A stretch of 64,000 nt of DNA. Source: Candidatus Fimimorpha excrementavium (GTDB taxonomy: Bacteria; Bacillota; Clostridia; Lachnospirales; Lachnospiraceae). Shown here one piece after another: positions 9,374 through 20,025 of this stretch. The notes below the pieces were generated by a model. That model was not told where the DNA came from. It did not search any database and worked only from the letters and a program-made list of their open reading frames with translations. The translations under genes and the position numbers were made by a program. How positions within the stretch are numbered: position 1 is the first letter of the stretch; the number at the start of each line of letters is the position of its first letter. The stretch lies in NCBI GenBank assembly GCA_018710785.1, contig DVJD01000074.1:32011-96010 (forward strand), written 5' to 3'.

Positions 9374-10309
9374 TTAGTCTTCGTCATTTCTTCTTGCCAG
9401 ATTCTGCTGTACGCGGTTATACAGCTCTCTCGCCGCGTTGTAGCCCATCTTCTTCTGCCTGTGATTTACAGCCGCGGATTCCACGATAATCGCCAGGTTA
9501 CGGCCCGGACGGATCGGAATCTGATGGCAGACCACTTTATTGCCCAAAAACTCTGTGTACTGTTCTTCCAGCCCCAAACGGTCGTATTCCTTATCTTTGC
9601 TCCAATCCTCCAGCTTAATCACCATATCGATGGATTGGGTATCCTTTACACTTTCCACACCAAACAGTGTCTTGACATCGATGATTCCGATGCCTCGAAG
9701 TTCAATGAAATGTCTCGTAATGCCCGGGGCAGAACCCACCAGGGTATCATCGCTGACACGCCGAATCTCCACGACATCATCGGATACCAGACGATGTCCT
9801 CTCTTAATCAGTTCCAGGGCTGCTTCGCTCTTTCCGATTCCGCTCTCACCCATGATGAGAACACCCTCGCCATATACATCCACCAAAACGCCATGGATGG
9901 AAATGGTGGGTGCCAACTCCACATTCAGCCAGCGGATAATCTCTGCCATGAGAACTGAAGTCGCTTTTTCCGATACCATCACCGGAACGCCGTATTCACT
10001 GGCGATTTTCAAAAATGCATCATCCGGTTCCATACTGCTGCTGTATACAATACAGGGAATCTTGCTGCTTAAAAGCTTTTCATACATATCCAGGCGCCGC
10101 TTTGCATCCATCTGATTGATGTAGGCATATTCGACATGACCGATGATCTGAACACGCTCATTATCAAAATGATCATAAAAACCGGACAACTGAAGTGCCG
10201 GACGATTGATGTCCGGGTGTATCAGTTTGATTTTATCTGTATTAATCTGATTGTTCAAAAGACGCAGATGCATCTTATTAATCAGTGCTGTAATGGATAC
10301 GCCACTCAT
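9374..10309 (-). CDS. hprK: HPr kinase/phosphorylase
   Basis: Bifunctional enzyme that phosphorylates HPr and Crh on Ser46 at high glycolytic flux and removes the phosphate otherwise. 311 residues. The catalytic-His segment ISIHGVLVDVYG (about 137-147) precedes Walker A GESGIGKSEAALEL at about 154, and the HprK signature ELRGIGIIDVKTLFGV follows. The ribosome site GGGAGG lies in the end of uvrC, two bases upstream, implying translational coupling. Its probable substrate, the Crh-like protein, is encoded at the far end of the same operon. Confidence 0.96.
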   Translation of the reverse strand: MSGVSITALINKMHLRLLNNQINTDKIKLIHPDINRPALQLSGFYDHFDNERVQIIGHVEYAYINQMDAKRRLDMYEKLLSSKIPCIVYSSSMEPDDAFLKIASEYGVPVMVSEKATSVLMAEIIRWLNVELAPTISIHGVLVDVYGEGVLIMGESGIGKSEAALELIKRGHRLVSDDVVEIRRVSDDTLVGSAPGITRHFIELRGIGIIDVKTLFGVESVKDTQSIDMVIKLEDWSKDKEYDRLGLEEQYTEFLGNKVVCHQIPIRPGRNLAIIVESAAVNHRQKKMGYNAARELYNRVQQNLARRNDED

Positions 10310-10311
10310 AG

Positions 10312-12306
10312 TTATTCCTCCCGTTCTTTTTCTTCTGAACTGTCACGTCCACCCAAGGACAGCGAATGACTCTGCTCATCTTTATCTGTTATTTTAGCAA
10401 GAGATACCTGTTCTGTAAAGAGGGGATTGGAAAATTGCTGCGGATGAAAAAATTCATATACCGACCTGGCACTGGCCTCTGTCATCCCTTCCACCTGACA
10501 CAGTGTTTCCGTTGAGGCCTCTTTGATCTCTTCCAGACTGGAAAATGCTTTCATCAAGGCTTTTCTTCTCTTCGGCCCGATGCCGGGAATATCATCCAGC
10601 ACCGAATGAACGCTTCCTTTCCCTCTCAGACTGCGGTGATATTCGATGGCAAACCGGTGCGCTTCGTCCTGTATGCGGGTGATCAGATGGAATCCTTCGC
10701 TGCGTCTGTCGATGGGAATCTCCACATTGTTAAAATAAATCCCCCTCGTCCTATGATGGTCATCCTTCACCATCCCGCAGACGGGAATGGCGATGCCCAG
10801 CCGGTTCAGAACGTCCAAAGCCACATTTACCTGTCCCCGGCCTCCGTCCATCATGATCAAATCGGGAAACCTGGTGAAACTTCCCATATCGTGATTCCCC
10901 TCTTCCAATTCTTTCTTCTCTTCCAATCCGTGGACAAACCGCCTGGTCAGCACTTCATCCATGGATGCATAATCATTGGCCCCCTGCACCCACTTAATCC
11001 GGAATTTCCGGTAATCGTTTCTCTTTGGCTTTCCATTTTCAAACACAATCATGGATCCCACCGACTGAAATCCGCTGATATTGGAAATATCAAAGGCCTC
11101 AATTCGATTTAAATCAGGCAGAGAGAGCCAACCGGCGATTTGTTTCAATGCCCCCACGGTACGCAGCTCTTCCCTTTTAATCTTTTCCCGATCCTGATCC
11201 AGCACCATTTGGGCATTCTTGGCAGCCAGTTCCACCAGTCGTTCCTTTTCCCCTTTTTTCGGAACGCGGATCTGTACCCGTTTCCCCCTCTTTGCACTGA
11301 GCCATTCCCCTATGACTTCCATGTCCTCCATCTCTTCCTGGAGGAATAACTCTCTTGGGAGAAACGGCGTCCCGGAATAAAACTGTTTGACAAAGCTGGA
11401 CAGAATGCTCGCCTTCGTATCCCCCTCTGCCACAGTGAGATGAAAATGGTCTCTTCCGATTAATTTCCCCTCCCGCACAAAAAACACCTGCACAATGGCA
11501 TCTTTGCCCTCCTGTGCCATGGCAATGATGTCTCTGTCCTCCTGGGAAGACGTATCCGTAATTTTCTGTTTCTGCGCCACATGCTTTACGCTCTGAATCA
11601 ATTCCCGGTAACGGATTGCCTCTTCAAATTCCAGTTCCTCTGCGGCACGGTTCATTTTGGCTTCCAATTCTTTTAAGAGCGGTTCATATTTTCCATTGAG
11701 AAACTCGATCACCTGCTGAACCCCCTTCTGATAGTCCTCTTTGGAGACATATCCCTGGCAGGGAGCGCCGCACTGTTTCATGTGATAGTTCAGACAGGGC
11801 CTTCCTTTTCCGATATTCCTGGGCAGATTCCGGCTGCACGTCCGTATCTGATACAGTTTGTGCACCAAATCCAGGGTATCCTTCACCGCCCCCGAGCTGG
11901 TGTATGGTCCGAAATAACGGGACTTATCCTTTTTCATCGTCCTGGCCAGCATCACCCTGGGATAATCCTCCTCCACAGTGATACGGATATAGGGGTATCC
12001 CTTGTCATCCATCAGCATGGTGTTATAGCGCGGGCGGTGCTCCTTAATCAAATTGCACTCCAGCACCAGAGCTTCCATCTCGGAATCTGTGATAATATAT
12101 TCAAAATATGCGATATGGGATACCATCTTCTGTATTTTGGCCGTTTTTCCTCTGCTGCTCTGAAAATACTGGCGCACCCGGTTTTTCAGGCTGACGGCCT
12201 TCCCCACATAGATAATCTCATCACTTTTATCGTGCATCAGATATACGCCCGGTTTTCCGGGCAGTTTTTTCAGTTCTTCTTCAATATCAAAACCTTCTTT
12301 GTACAC
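10312..12306 (-). CDS. uvrC: Excinuclease ABC subunit C
   Basis: Makes both incisions in nucleotide excision repair together with UvrB. About 664 residues. The GIY-YIG nuclease domain is at about 14-90 ([19 protein letters not shown]), the UVR motif that contacts UvrB around 205-235, the UvrC RNase H-like domain with AFDISNISG and [10 protein letters not shown], and helix-hairpin-helix repeats near the end ([15 protein letters not shown]). Starts are GTG codons; 12306 is eight bases behind GGAG, while 12315 is too close. It leads the operon uvrC-hprK-murB-rapZ-whiA-crh. The last 40 residues are a charged tail. Confidence 0.95.
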   Translation of the reverse strand: MYKEGFDIEEELKKLPGKPGVYLMHDKSDEIIYVGKAVSLKNRVRQYFQSSRGKTAKIQKMVSHIAYFEYIITDSEMEALVLECNLIKEHRPRYNTMLMDDKGYPYIRITVEEDYPRVMLARTMKKDKSRYFGPYTSSGAVKDTLDLVHKLYQIRTCSRNLPRNIGKGRPCLNYHMKQCGAPCQGYVSKEDYQKGVQQVIEFLNGKYEPLLKELEAKMNRAAEELEFEEAIRYRELIQSVKHVAQKQKITDTSSQEDRDIIAMAQEGKDAIVQVFFVREGKLIGRDHFHLTVAEGDTKASILSSFVKQFYSGTPFLPRELFLQEEMEDMEVIGEWLSAKRGKRVQIRVPKKGEKERLVELAAKNAQMVLDQDREKIKREELRTVGALKQIAGWLSLPDLNRIEAFDISNISGFQSVGSMIVFENGKPKRNDYRKFRIKWVQGANDYASMDEVLTRRFVHGLEEKKELEEGNHDMGSFTRFPDLIMMDGGRGQVNVALDVLNRLGIAIPVCGMVKDDHHRTRGIYFNNVEIPIDRRSEGFHLITRIQDEAHRFAIEYHRSLRGKGSVHSVLDDIPGIGPKRRKALMKAFSSLEEIKEASTETLCQVEGMTEASARSVYEFFHPQQFSNPLFTEQVSLAKITDKDEQSHSLSLGGRDSSEEKEREE

Positions 12307-12359
12307 GTCACTCACTCCAAATCATTTTCCATGACTCTATCCAATTTTACTCATCTGCT

Positions 12360-12389
12360 ATTATACACAAAAACGGAGATGCTGCACAA
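12360..12389 (-). promoter_or_regulatory. Promoter of the uvrC operon
   Basis: TATAAT (complement of 12360-12365) lies 18 bases from a weak -35 TTGTGC (12384-12389). The -35 is inside the 3' arm of the ftsH terminator hairpin, so terminator and promoter overlap. Inferred from spacing only. Confidence 0.5.
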
Positions 12390-12434
12390 TACCTTTGATT
12401 ACAGAAAATAATCAAATGGCTGCACAGCATCTCC
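12375..12434 (-). terminator. ftsH terminator
   Basis: Outer arms GGAGATGCTG and CAGCATCTCC are perfectly complementary, with an inner arm TTTGATTA/TAATCAAA. On the minus strand they are followed by GTTTTTG. It lies 25 bases after the ftsH stop. Confidence 0.8.
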
Positions 12435-12458
12435 ATTATTCCTGCAACTATGTCACAG

Positions 12459-14417
12459 TCACATTTTTCCATCTTCCCAAAAGTTAAATTCAGATGTTTC
12501 CGCAGATTTCATGTCTCCTGATGCCGCGTCTTCCTCCGACTTTTCAGGTCCTTTCGCTTCTGCTTTTTCCCTCTCTTGATAATCATGAAGAATCTTCATG
12601 AATTCCTTACCCGTGATGGTTTCTTTTTCAATTAAGAATTCTGCCAATTCGTCCATGACACCGCGGTTTGCCCTCAGAAGCTCTTTTGCCTCTTCATAGG
12701 CTTCCTTCAAGGTATTCATGACCTCCCGGTCAATTTCTGCCGCAGTTACATCGGAACAATTAAGGACGCGTCTTCCATCCAGATACTGATTCTCCACCGA
12801 TTCCAAAGCCATCAAACCAAAGTGCTCAGACATACCATACATGGTAATCATGGTTCTCGCATAATTGGTGGCTTTCTCGATATCATTGGCGGCTCCGGTT
12901 GTCACATTGCCGAATACGATTTCTTCTGCCGCGCGGCCTCCCAAAGCGGAAACCAGCATGGCGTGGATTTCACTCTTGGTATTCAGATATTTTTCTTCTT
13001 CCGGCGTCTGCATCACATATCCCAATGCCCCCATGGTACGGGGGACGATGGTGATCTTCTGCACCGGTTCCGCATCCTTTTGCAGGGCGCTGATCAGCGC
13101 ATGGCCGACTTCATGGTATGATACAATCCTTCGCTCTTCCGGACTCATGATGCGGTCTTTTTTCTCTTTACCCACCAGCACCACTTCCACAGCTTCCAGA
13201 AGATCCGCCTGTGTCACCACTTCCCGTCCCTTCTTGACTGCATTGATGGCCGCCTCATTGATCATATTGGCCAGATCCGATCCCACGGCTCCGCTGGTTG
13301 CCAGAGCGATCGCTTCCAGATCCACACTGTCATCCATCTTCACATCCTTGGAATGGACTTTCAGAGTATTGATTCTTCCTCTCAAATCCGGTTTATCCAC
13401 GATAATCCGACGGTCAAAACGTCCCGGACGAAGAAGGGCTTTGTCCAAAATCTCCGGCCGGTTTGTGGCTGCCAAAATCAAAATACCCTTTGATGTATCA
13501 AAACCATCCATTTCCGCAAGAAGCTGATTTAATGTCTGTTCCCGCTCATCGTTGCCTCCGCCGTAACGGCTGTCACGGCTTTTACCAATGGCATCAATCT
13601 CATCAATGAAAATGATACACGGCGCATTCTGCTGGGCTTGTTTGAACAAATCACGCACCCTGGACGCGCCGACGCCGACAAACATTTCCACAAAATCAGA
13701 ACCGGAAAGAGAGAAAAACGGTACCTTGGCTTCTCCGGCCACCGCCTTTGCAAGAAGTGTCTTACCGGTTCCCGGAGGGCCCACCAAAAGGGCACCCTTG
13801 GGCAGTTTGGCGCCGATGGTAACATAGCGCTGCGGATTATGCAGGAAATCTACGATCTCTGTCAAAGACTCTTTTGCCTCATCCTGCCCGGCCACATCTT
13901 TGAAGGTTACCCCTGTCTCTTTCTGGACGTACACTTTGGCGTTGCTCTTTCCCACGCCCATCACGCCACCGCCGCCTGACATTTTCCTCAGGACAATCCC
14001 CATGACGATCCAGATCAGGACAAACGGTAAAATATACACTACCAGGAAATTCAGAATTGCGGATCCGCCGGAATCCGTCGCACCGTAGTAAGTAACCCCC
14101 GCATCTTCCAAACGATCCACCAGCTGAGTGTCCGGCAAATAAGCCGTATAATATGTCATAAGCGGCTCATCGTTCAGCGCAATCTCCAGTCGGTCTCCTC
14201 CTATCATTACCGCTTCTACCCGTCCATTATCCAACATATCCAGAAATTCATCATAGGAAATCTGTCTTGTCGTTCTGCTGGTAATAAACCGATCCATCCC
14301 GGTCATGATTAACAATGTCAGAACACCGACAATCACCAACGCAATGATAATCTGAGAATTTTTGGGACCATTCCCATTTGTGGGTTTCTTTTTATCATTA
14401 TTTTGATTCAGTTCCAC
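12459..14417 (-). CDS. ftsH: ATP-dependent zinc metalloprotease FtsH
   Basis: Membrane-anchored AAA+ protease that degrades membrane and short-lived cytosolic proteins. About 652 residues. Two membrane segments flank an extracellular domain (about 25-45 and 120-145). The AAA module has Walker [19 protein letters not shown] and the SRH region [20 protein letters not shown]; the zinc site is [13 protein letters not shown] at 14417 is preferred because GGAGG lies five bases upstream; an ATG at 14429 overlaps that site and has only a weak ribosome site of its own. It has its own promoter and terminator and appears monocistronic. Confidence 0.95.
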   Translation of the reverse strand: MELNQNNDKKKPTNGNGPKNSQIIIALVIVGVLTLLIMTGMDRFITSRTTRQISYDEFLDMLDNGRVEAVMIGGDRLEIALNDEPLMTYYTAYLPDTQLVDRLEDAGVTYYGATDSGGSAILNFLVVYILPFVLIWIVMGIVLRKMSGGGGVMGVGKSNAKVYVQKETGVTFKDVAGQDEAKESLTEIVDFLHNPQRYVTIGAKLPKGALLVGPPGTGKTLLAKAVAGEAKVPFFSLSGSDFVEMFVGVGASRVRDLFKQAQQNAPCIIFIDEIDAIGKSRDSRYGGGNDEREQTLNQLLAEMDGFDTSKGILILAATNRPEILDKALLRPGRFDRRIIVDKPDLRGRINTLKVHSKDVKMDDSVDLEAIALATSGAVGSDLANMINEAAINAVKKGREVVTQADLLEAVEVVLVGKEKKDRIMSPEERRIVSYHEVGHALISALQKDAEPVQKITIVPRTMGALGYVMQTPEEEKYLNTKSEIHAMLVSALGGRAAEEIVFGNVTTGAANDIEKATNYARTMITMYGMSEHFGLMALESVENQYLDGRRVLNCSDVTAAEIDREVMNTLKEAYEEAKELLRANRGVMDELAEFLIEKETITGKEFMKILHDYQEREKAEAKGPEKSEEDAASGDMKSAETSEFNFWEDGKM

Positions 14418-14516
14418 CCTATCCTCCATTCTGTCTGCAATGGCCGCTTTCCACAGCCTTCTTTGCAGACCGCTGCCATTTTGCTGCCATCACGTATTTT
14501 ACAATATACCTGTTTT

Positions 14517-14545
14517 ATTATAAATAGTGTTTGTTTGAAAATCAA
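14517..14545 (-). promoter_or_regulatory. ftsH promoter
   Basis: TTGATT (complement of 14540-14545), 17-base spacer, TATAAT (complement of 14517-14522), about 90 bases before the ftsH start. Good match to a housekeeping sigma-A promoter. Confidence 0.7.
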
Positions 14546-14655
14546 GCCAATTCACAGGATTTTTTGAATTGGGGAAAAAAATTTATAATTTTCTTATATT
14601 TTTAAAAATTCAGCAAGATTTTCTTCCTTCTTGGGATTAACCTCTTTTCCAAAAA

Positions 14656-14702
14656 GGAGATGCCGCAAAATCAGCCGTTTACGCAGATTTTGCAGCATCT
14701 CC
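14656..14702 (-). terminator. Terminator of the murE-like/tauE operon
   Basis: Arms GGAGATGCCGCAAAATC and GATTTTGCAGCATCTCC pair almost perfectly and are followed on the minus strand by TTTTTGG. It sits eight bases after the TauE/SafE stop. Confidence 0.85.
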
Positions 14703-14710
14703 TGCCTATC

Positions 14711-15496
14711 CTATAGGGAAGTAAATTTTATTACATTATAAATGTTAATCAGAATAATGACCATCATCAATCCAATGAACAGTTTATCTACTGTGCCGGA
14801 ATCAATCTTTTTATTAATTTTCCTTCCGCAGAATCCTCCCATAATTCCTCCGGCTATCATCAGCACCAATAGCCACAGGCTCACATCGGGCACAGACTTT
14901 GTCACCACAGTGGAACACAGACTGGCCAGCTGGGAAAACAGAATGATATAAAGGGAATTTTGCGCTGCAGTTTTGGTCGGCATCGAAAAGAAGAAAAACA
15001 AGACTACCAGGTTAATGGGACCTCCGCCGATTCCCAAAAAGGATGACGCGATTCCCAAAATCAAGCCCACAACCACACAAACTGCAATGTTGGTCAGCTG
15101 ATGTGTCTTTATCTTGTCCTTTTTTATGGTATAAATCAGCGTGCCCACGGTCATTATAATCAGACACACAGCCTGAACAGCCCCTGCCTTTTCTCCCATG
15201 GACCGGCTTACCGTCTGAAAAATTTCCTTCCCCAGCAAACCGCCGACTGCTGCCCCGATGGCCAGGGGTGTCGCTGTTTTCCACTCCACCAGAGATTCTT
15301 TTGCTGCTTTTGCCATGACAATGGAGTATGTGCTCATGGCCAGCACCGTACATCCGGACAGAAAATTAATCGTTTTCACATCCAGAATCCCCACCATATC
15401 CAAAACGGGCTTGATGATGACGCCTCCGCCGATTCCGCAGATCGCTCCGATGATGGAGGCAAAGAATGCAACTGCCACAAATATAATATAAATCAT
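14711..15496 (-). CDS. TauE/SafE family membrane permease
   Basis: 261 residues with about eight predicted membrane segments and the two-fold internal repeat of the TauE/SafE (DUF81) family; each half carries a GIGGG motif (GAICGIGGGVIIKP near residue 20 and FLGIGGGPINLVV near 150). Members are linked to export or import of sulfite, sulfoacetate or other small anions; the substrate here is unknown. Its ATG overlaps the end of the MurE-like ligase gene by four bases, so the two are translated together, suggesting a shared substrate or product. Confidence 0.85.
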   Translation of the reverse strand: MIYIIFVAVAFFASIIGAICGIGGGVIIKPVLDMVGILDVKTINFLSGCTVLAMSTYSIVMAKAAKESLVEWKTATPLAIGAAVGGLLGKEIFQTVSRSMGEKAGAVQAVCLIIMTVGTLIYTIKKDKIKTHQLTNIAVCVVVGLILGIASSFLGIGGGPINLVVLFFFFSMPTKTAAQNSLYIILFSQLASLCSTVVTKSVPDVSLWLLVLMIAGGIMGGFCGRKINKKIDSGTVDKLFIGLMMVIILINIYNVIKFTSL

Positions 15497-16977
15497 TTCT
15501 TATCCCCCTCCAATCCCAGCTCCTGAATGACTTGCTTTACAAATTCTGTGTCACTGTGGGGATATTTGATTCCATTCTCTTCCTGGTAACTTTCGTGGCC
15601 AAGTCCGATGATGGTGATGACATCTCCCTCCCTGGCATGCTCGATGGCATACCGGATGGCCTGCTTTCGATCCGGTATGACGATATAGGATCCCATGGTT
15701 TTGTCCAGCCCCACATGGATATCCTTTAGAATATCCTCAAACCGTTCATAACGGTTGTGGCCCGCTGTGACAATACTTAAATCAGCCAGTTTCCCGCTGG
15801 CCTCTCCCATCTCATAGCGGCGGGATTTGGAACGGTTGCCGTCTGCCCCAAACACACACACCAAACGTTTTGGCTGATACTCTCTCAACGCCTCCAAAAG
15901 GTTTCTGGTACTGTATCCATTATGGGCAAAATCCACGCATACCGAAAAAGCGCCCCGATATACCATGTCGATTCTGCCTTTGATGTTCATATGATTCAGC
16001 GCCTGGTTCATCGCCTTCTCTGAAATCCCCATGACATCGGCCACACTCACGGCTGCCAGCGCATTCATCACATTGAATTCCCCCGGCATGTTCACATGGA
16101 TATCAGCAGTCAGCTTTCCCTCCACATGGAATGACAGTCCGGGTTCTTTTGTCTCCTGACAGTATGTTTTCTGCACATGACAGGCACGATAGTCTGCTTT
16201 GGCATCATATCCGTAAAACAGCACCGGAACCGTGACGTATTTCATCAGCGCATCCACATGGACATCATCCACATGGACGAATCCCAGTTTGCTGTGTTCC
16301 AGCAGCATGGCCTTGCAGTAGAGATATTCTTCAAAATCCTTATGTTCATTGGGCCCGATATGATCGCCCTCTGAGATGTTTGTCCAGATTCCATAATCAA
16401 ACGTAAAGCCATCCACCCTGTGCTGCTTCATCCCCTGGGAAGAAACCTCCACCACGGCATGGGTACACCCGGCGTCCGCCATCATCCGCAGATACATCTG
16501 AACTTCCTGTGCATCCGGTGTCGTGTTGTTCAATTCATAGATATGATCGCCGATGATGGCTCCATTCGTTCCGATGGTTCCCACTTTTTTCCCGGATGCC
16601 CGCAAAATATCTGCCAGCATGTGGGTCACGGTTGTCTTTCCCTTGGATCCGGTGACCCCCACGGTGACCAGACGCTCGGCCGGATGACCATAAAAAGCGG
16701 CCGCCAACAGAGGACTCGCTTTTCTTGTATCCTCCACCAGAATCACCGTGACACCCTCCGGCGCCTGAACCGCTCTCTCTGCCACAATCATTCTGGCTCC
16801 TTTTGCAGCCACTTCCTCCACACACTGATGCGTATCAAATCGGGCTCCTTTGATGCAGATAAACATATCTCCCTCTTCCACCTGGCGGTTGTCATGGGAA
16901 TACCCGGTAATCTCCTGATCCAGACTTCCCTGAAGGCACCGATAGGATACTCGTTCTAAAAGCTCTCTGATTTTCAT
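15493..16977 (-). CDS. MurE-family UDP-MurNAc-peptide ligase, atypical
   Basis: 494 residues with the three Mur ligase domains. The ATP loop GVTGSKGKTTVTHML is at 107-121; the carbamoylated-Lys region YLYCKAMLL near 220 is present. In the C-terminal domain the amino-acid-selecting motif, DNPR in diaminopimelate-adding MurE, is replaced by GHNR (406-409), and the usual DYAHTPDAL is DFAHNGYST (349-357). It may be a paralogue that adds another amino acid or acts on a different UDP-MurNAc conjugate. Overlap with a permease gene and lack of other division genes nearby argue against the canonical dcw copy. Start at 16977 follows GGGAG. Confidence 0.8.
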   Translation of the reverse strand: MKIRELLERVSYRCLQGSLDQEITGYSHDNRQVEEGDMFICIKGARFDTHQCVEEVAAKGARMIVAERAVQAPEGVTVILVEDTRKASPLLAAAFYGHPAERLVTVGVTGSKGKTTVTHMLADILRASGKKVGTIGTNGAIIGDHIYELNNTTPDAQEVQMYLRMMADAGCTHAVVEVSSQGMKQHRVDGFTFDYGIWTNISEGDHIGPNEHKDFEEYLYCKAMLLEHSKLGFVHVDDVHVDALMKYVTVPVLFYGYDAKADYRACHVQKTYCQETKEPGLSFHVEGKLTADIHVNMPGEFNVMNALAAVSVADVMGISEKAMNQALNHMNIKGRIDMVYRGAFSVCVDFAHNGYSTRNLLEALREYQPKRLVCVFGADGNRSKSRRYEMGEASGKLADLSIVTAGHNRYERFEDILKDIHVGLDKTMGSYIVIPDRKQAIRYAIEHAREGDVITIIGLGHESYQEENGIKYPHSDTEFVKQVIQELGLEGDKK

Positions 16978-16992
16978 GTATTCTCCCATTCC

Positions 16993-17025
16993 AAACAGGA
17001 CATGCTGCGCCTTGTTATCCTGTTT
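16993..17025 (-). promoter_or_regulatory. Leader hairpin before the MurE-like gene
   Basis: Eight-base arms AAACAGGA and TCCTGTTT (16993-17000 and 17018-17025) form a hairpin in the 5' untranslated region just before the ribosome site. It might affect translation; no known riboswitch is recognised. Confidence 0.4.
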
Positions 17026-17076
17026 CTTCTGTTATCTTCATTCTTCTCAATACTATCATGCACAGTATCGTCTTTT

Positions 17077-17106
17077 ATTATAAGGCGCAAAAAGCTTCAC
17101 TGTCAA
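17077..17106 (-). promoter_or_regulatory. Promoter of the murE-like/tauE operon
   Basis: TTGACA (complement of 17101-17106), 18-base spacer, TATAAT (complement of 17077-17082). Strong consensus match about 100 bases upstream of the MurE-like start. Confidence 0.75.
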
Positions 17107-17132
17107 GAATGGATCCGTCTCCCCGGCAAAAA

Positions 17133-17178
17133 AGCCGCAGCAATTCCGCATATATACTATGCCTGACTGCCGCGGCCT
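17133..17178 (-). terminator. clpB terminator
   Basis: GC-rich arms GCCGCGGCAG and (T)TGCTGCGGC with one bulge, followed on the minus strand by TTTTTTG. It lies about 27 bases after the clpB stop. Confidence 0.75.
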
Positions 17179-17204
17179 TTCACTGCTTCCTATTGCTTCC
17201 TATT

Positions 17205-19808
17205 TTACTCCACTTCACCGGCACATTTGATGCTGGCATTCAGTGTTCCGTCTATCACATCCATCAAAATGACATCCTCCGCTCTGACTTCTCCTTCCAG
17301 GATCAGTTTCGCGGCCAGCGTCTCCACATTCTTCTGCAGATACCGCTTCAGCGGACGCGCGCCGTAGACAGGATCATATCCATGTTCCACAATGTAGTCC
17401 TTTGCGGCCTGAGTCAGTTCTATGGAGATCTCCCGGTCTTCCAGACGCTTATTTACATCAGCGATCATCAGGTCAATGATTCCGCTGATATTCTGCTTGG
17501 TCAGAGGCTTGAAGAGAATGATCTCATCCAAACGGTTCAAAAACTCCGGTCTGAAATGGGAACGCAGGTCGGTCATAACCAGGTTCTCCGCCTCCGATTT
17601 GATATTGCCGTTTTCATCGATTCCATCCAGAAGGTAGGCGGATCCGATGTTGGAAGTCATGATCAAAATGGTATTTTTAAAGTCCACCGTACGCCCCTGT
17701 GAATCCGTGATACGGCCGTCATCCAATACCTGCAGCAAAACATTGAATACATCCGGATGGGCTTTTTCCACTTCATCGAACAGTACCACACTGTACGGTT
17801 TTCTTCTGACGGCTTCTGTCAGCTGCCCGCCTTCATCGTATCCCACATATCCCGGAGGCGCTCCGATCAGTCTGGACACGGAATGCTTCTCCATGTATTC
17901 ACTCATATCAATGCGGACCATGTTGGCCTCATCGTCAAACAGACACTCTGCCAGTGCCTTGGCCAGTTCCGTTTTTCCGACACCGGTCGGCCCCAGAAAC
18001 AGGAAGGAACCGATGGGTTTGGTCGGATCTTTGATTCCGGCCTTGGAACGGATGATCGCCTCCGTTACCTTGGTCACACCTTCATCCTGTCCGATGACAC
18101 GCTTATGCAGCTCCCGGTCTAGGTGAAGGGTTTTGTTTCGTTCACTTTCCGTCAGCTTGGCCACCGGAATTCCCGTCCATCTGGAGATAATGCGGCAGAT
18201 CTCTTCTTCTGTCACACTCTCATGCACCAGAGACAGATCTTCTCCCTTCACCTTCTCCTCTTCCAGCTGCAGCTGTTTCTGCAGAGCCGGAAGTTTGCCG
18301 TACTGAAGCTCGGCCGCCTTATTCAGATCGTAATTCTGTTTGGCTGTCTGAATCTGCTGGTTCAGCGATTCAATCTCTTCCCTCAGCTTGCTCAGTTTCT
18401 CCACCGAATGTTTTTCATTGTCCCACTGGGCCTTCTTGCCGCTGAATTCTTCCCTGTACTGTGCCAGCTCCGCCTGAAGGGTTTCCAGACGGTCCATACT
18501 CAGACGGTCCGTTTCTTTTTTAAGAGCGGCCTCCTCGATCTCCAGCTGCATAATCTTACGCTGAAGCTCATCCAGCTCAGCCGGCATGCTGTCCATCTCC
18601 GTCTTAATCATCGCACAGGCTTCATCCACCAGGTCGATGGCCTTATCCGGAAGAAAACGGTCGGAAATATAACGGTTGGACAGAGTAGCCGCCGCGACCA
18701 GCGCAGAGTCGGTAATTTTTACTCCATGGTAGACTTCGTACCGTTCTTTCAGCCCACGCAGGATGGAAATGGTGTCCTCCACATTGGGTTCTTCCACCAT
18801 GACAGGCTGGAAACGACGCTCCAAAGCCGCATCCTTTTCGATGTATTTCCGGTATTCATCCAGCGTTGTGGCGCCGATGCAGTGCAGTTCCCCGCGGGCC
18901 AGCATGGGCTTTAACATGTTTCCGGCATCCATGGCGCCTTCGGTCTTTCCTGCGCCGACGATCAGATGAAGTTCATCGATGAACAGAATGATCTGTCCTT
19001 CGCTCTTTCTCACTTCCTCCAGAACCGCTTTCAGACGTTCCTCAAATTCACCTCTGTATTTGGCTCCGGCCACCAGCGCCCCCATGTCCAGGGCAAAGAT
19101 CTTTTTATCTTTCAGTCCTTCCGGCACATCCCCGCGGACAATTCGCTGCGCCAGTCCTTCGACGACTGCCGTTTTACCGACACCGGGTTCTCCGATCAGA
19201 ACCGGATTATTTTTCGTCTTTCTGGACAAAATACGAATCACATTCCGGATCTCTCCGTCACGTCCGATGACCGGATCCAGCTTCTGATCCCTTGCCTTTT
19301 CCACCAGATCCTGTCCGTATTTTTCCAGGGTGTCATAGGTGGCTTCCGGATTATCGCTGGTCACCCGCTGGTTTCCCCTGACGGTGGACAATGCCTGCAG
19401 AAAACGCTCCCTGGTGATTCCATACTCACGAAACAGAGCTTTCACTGCCTGATTCGGATTTTTAATCATGGACAAAACCAAATGCTCCACAGAGACATAT
19501 TCATCTCCCATGGCCTTTGCCTCATCCTCGGCATTGATCAGCACCTTATTCAGGGCATTGCTGATATAAAGCTGTCCGCCTCCGGATACCTTTGTTTTCT
19601 TTTCCAGCGCCTGCTTTGCACTTTCTGTAAAATAGGAAAGCTGAATCTCCATCTTGGTAACCAGCTTTGCAAACAGGCTGTCTTCCTGCGTCAAAAGCGC
19701 ATATAATAAATGTTCCTGATCAATTTCCTGATTTCCATACTCGTATGCCAACTTTTCACAGTCCTGCACCGCCTGCATGGACTTCTGCGTAAATTTATTA
19801 ATGTTCAT
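17205..19808 (-). CDS. clpB: ATP-dependent chaperone ClpB
   Basis: Hexameric disaggregase that works with DnaK to resolve protein aggregates. About 867 residues. Double Clp-N repeat (1-145), first AAA+ module with [14 protein letters not shown] near 205, long coiled-coil middle domain (about 400-520), and second AAA+ module with [14 protein letters not shown] near 605. The middle domain and absence of a ClpP-binding IGF loop separate it from ClpA/ClpC. Start at 19808 because GGGAGG lies seven bases upstream; an upstream in-frame ATG contains that site. No CIRCE or clear CtsR operator was found in the upstream 200 bases. Confidence 0.95.
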   Translation of the reverse strand: MNINKFTQKSMQAVQDCEKLAYEYGNQEIDQEHLLYALLTQEDSLFAKLVTKMEIQLSYFTESAKQALEKKTKVSGGGQLYISNALNKVLINAEDEAKAMGDEYVSVEHLVLSMIKNPNQAVKALFREYGITRERFLQALSTVRGNQRVTSDNPEATYDTLEKYGQDLVEKARDQKLDPVIGRDGEIRNVIRILSRKTKNNPVLIGEPGVGKTAVVEGLAQRIVRGDVPEGLKDKKIFALDMGALVAGAKYRGEFEERLKAVLEEVRKSEGQIILFIDELHLIVGAGKTEGAMDAGNMLKPMLARGELHCIGATTLDEYRKYIEKDAALERRFQPVMVEEPNVEDTISILRGLKERYEVYHGVKITDSALVAAATLSNRYISDRFLPDKAIDLVDEACAMIKTEMDSMPAELDELQRKIMQLEIEEAALKKETDRLSMDRLETLQAELAQYREEFSGKKAQWDNEKHSVEKLSKLREEIESLNQQIQTAKQNYDLNKAAELQYGKLPALQKQLQLEEEKVKGEDLSLVHESVTEEEICRIISRWTGIPVAKLTESERNKTLHLDRELHKRVIGQDEGVTKVTEAIIRSKAGIKDPTKPIGSFLFLGPTGVGKTELAKALAECLFDDEANMVRIDMSEYMEKHSVSRLIGAPPGYVGYDEGGQLTEAVRRKPYSVVLFDEVEKAHPDVFNVLLQVLDDGRITDSQGRTVDFKNTILIMTSNIGSAYLLDGIDENGNIKSEAENLVMTDLRSHFRPEFLNRLDEIILFKPLTKQNISGIIDLMIADVNKRLEDREISIELTQAAKDYIVEHGYDPVYGARPLKRYLQKNVETLAAKLILEGEVRAEDVILMDVIDGTLNASIKCAGEVE

Positions 19809-19868
19809 AGCAGTACCTCCCATATTTCTGGATTACTATGTTACTTGTTCTATTTGTTGTATAACAAT

Positions 19869-19897
19869 AAAATAACATACTTTAAACCCTTTGTAAA
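19869..19897 (-). promoter_or_regulatory. clpB promoter
   Basis: TTTACA (complement of 19892-19897), 17-base spacer, TATTTT (complement of 19869-19874), about 60 bases before the clpB start. Confidence 0.5.
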
Positions 19898-20025
19898 GAG
19901 GAAATTTTCAAAAAATTGTGAATACTTTGTGAATATTTTTCAGCGGTTAATTCCCGACTGAAGCTCTTCCGCCCGCTTCTGCGCCGCATGGGTTTTATGG
20001 ATCTGCGGCGGCACAAACACAGATC

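Noticed and set aside
19824..20025. CIRCE or CtsR operator upstream of clpB
   Set aside because: Neither the TTAGCACTC inverted repeat nor the GGTCAAA direct repeat is present.
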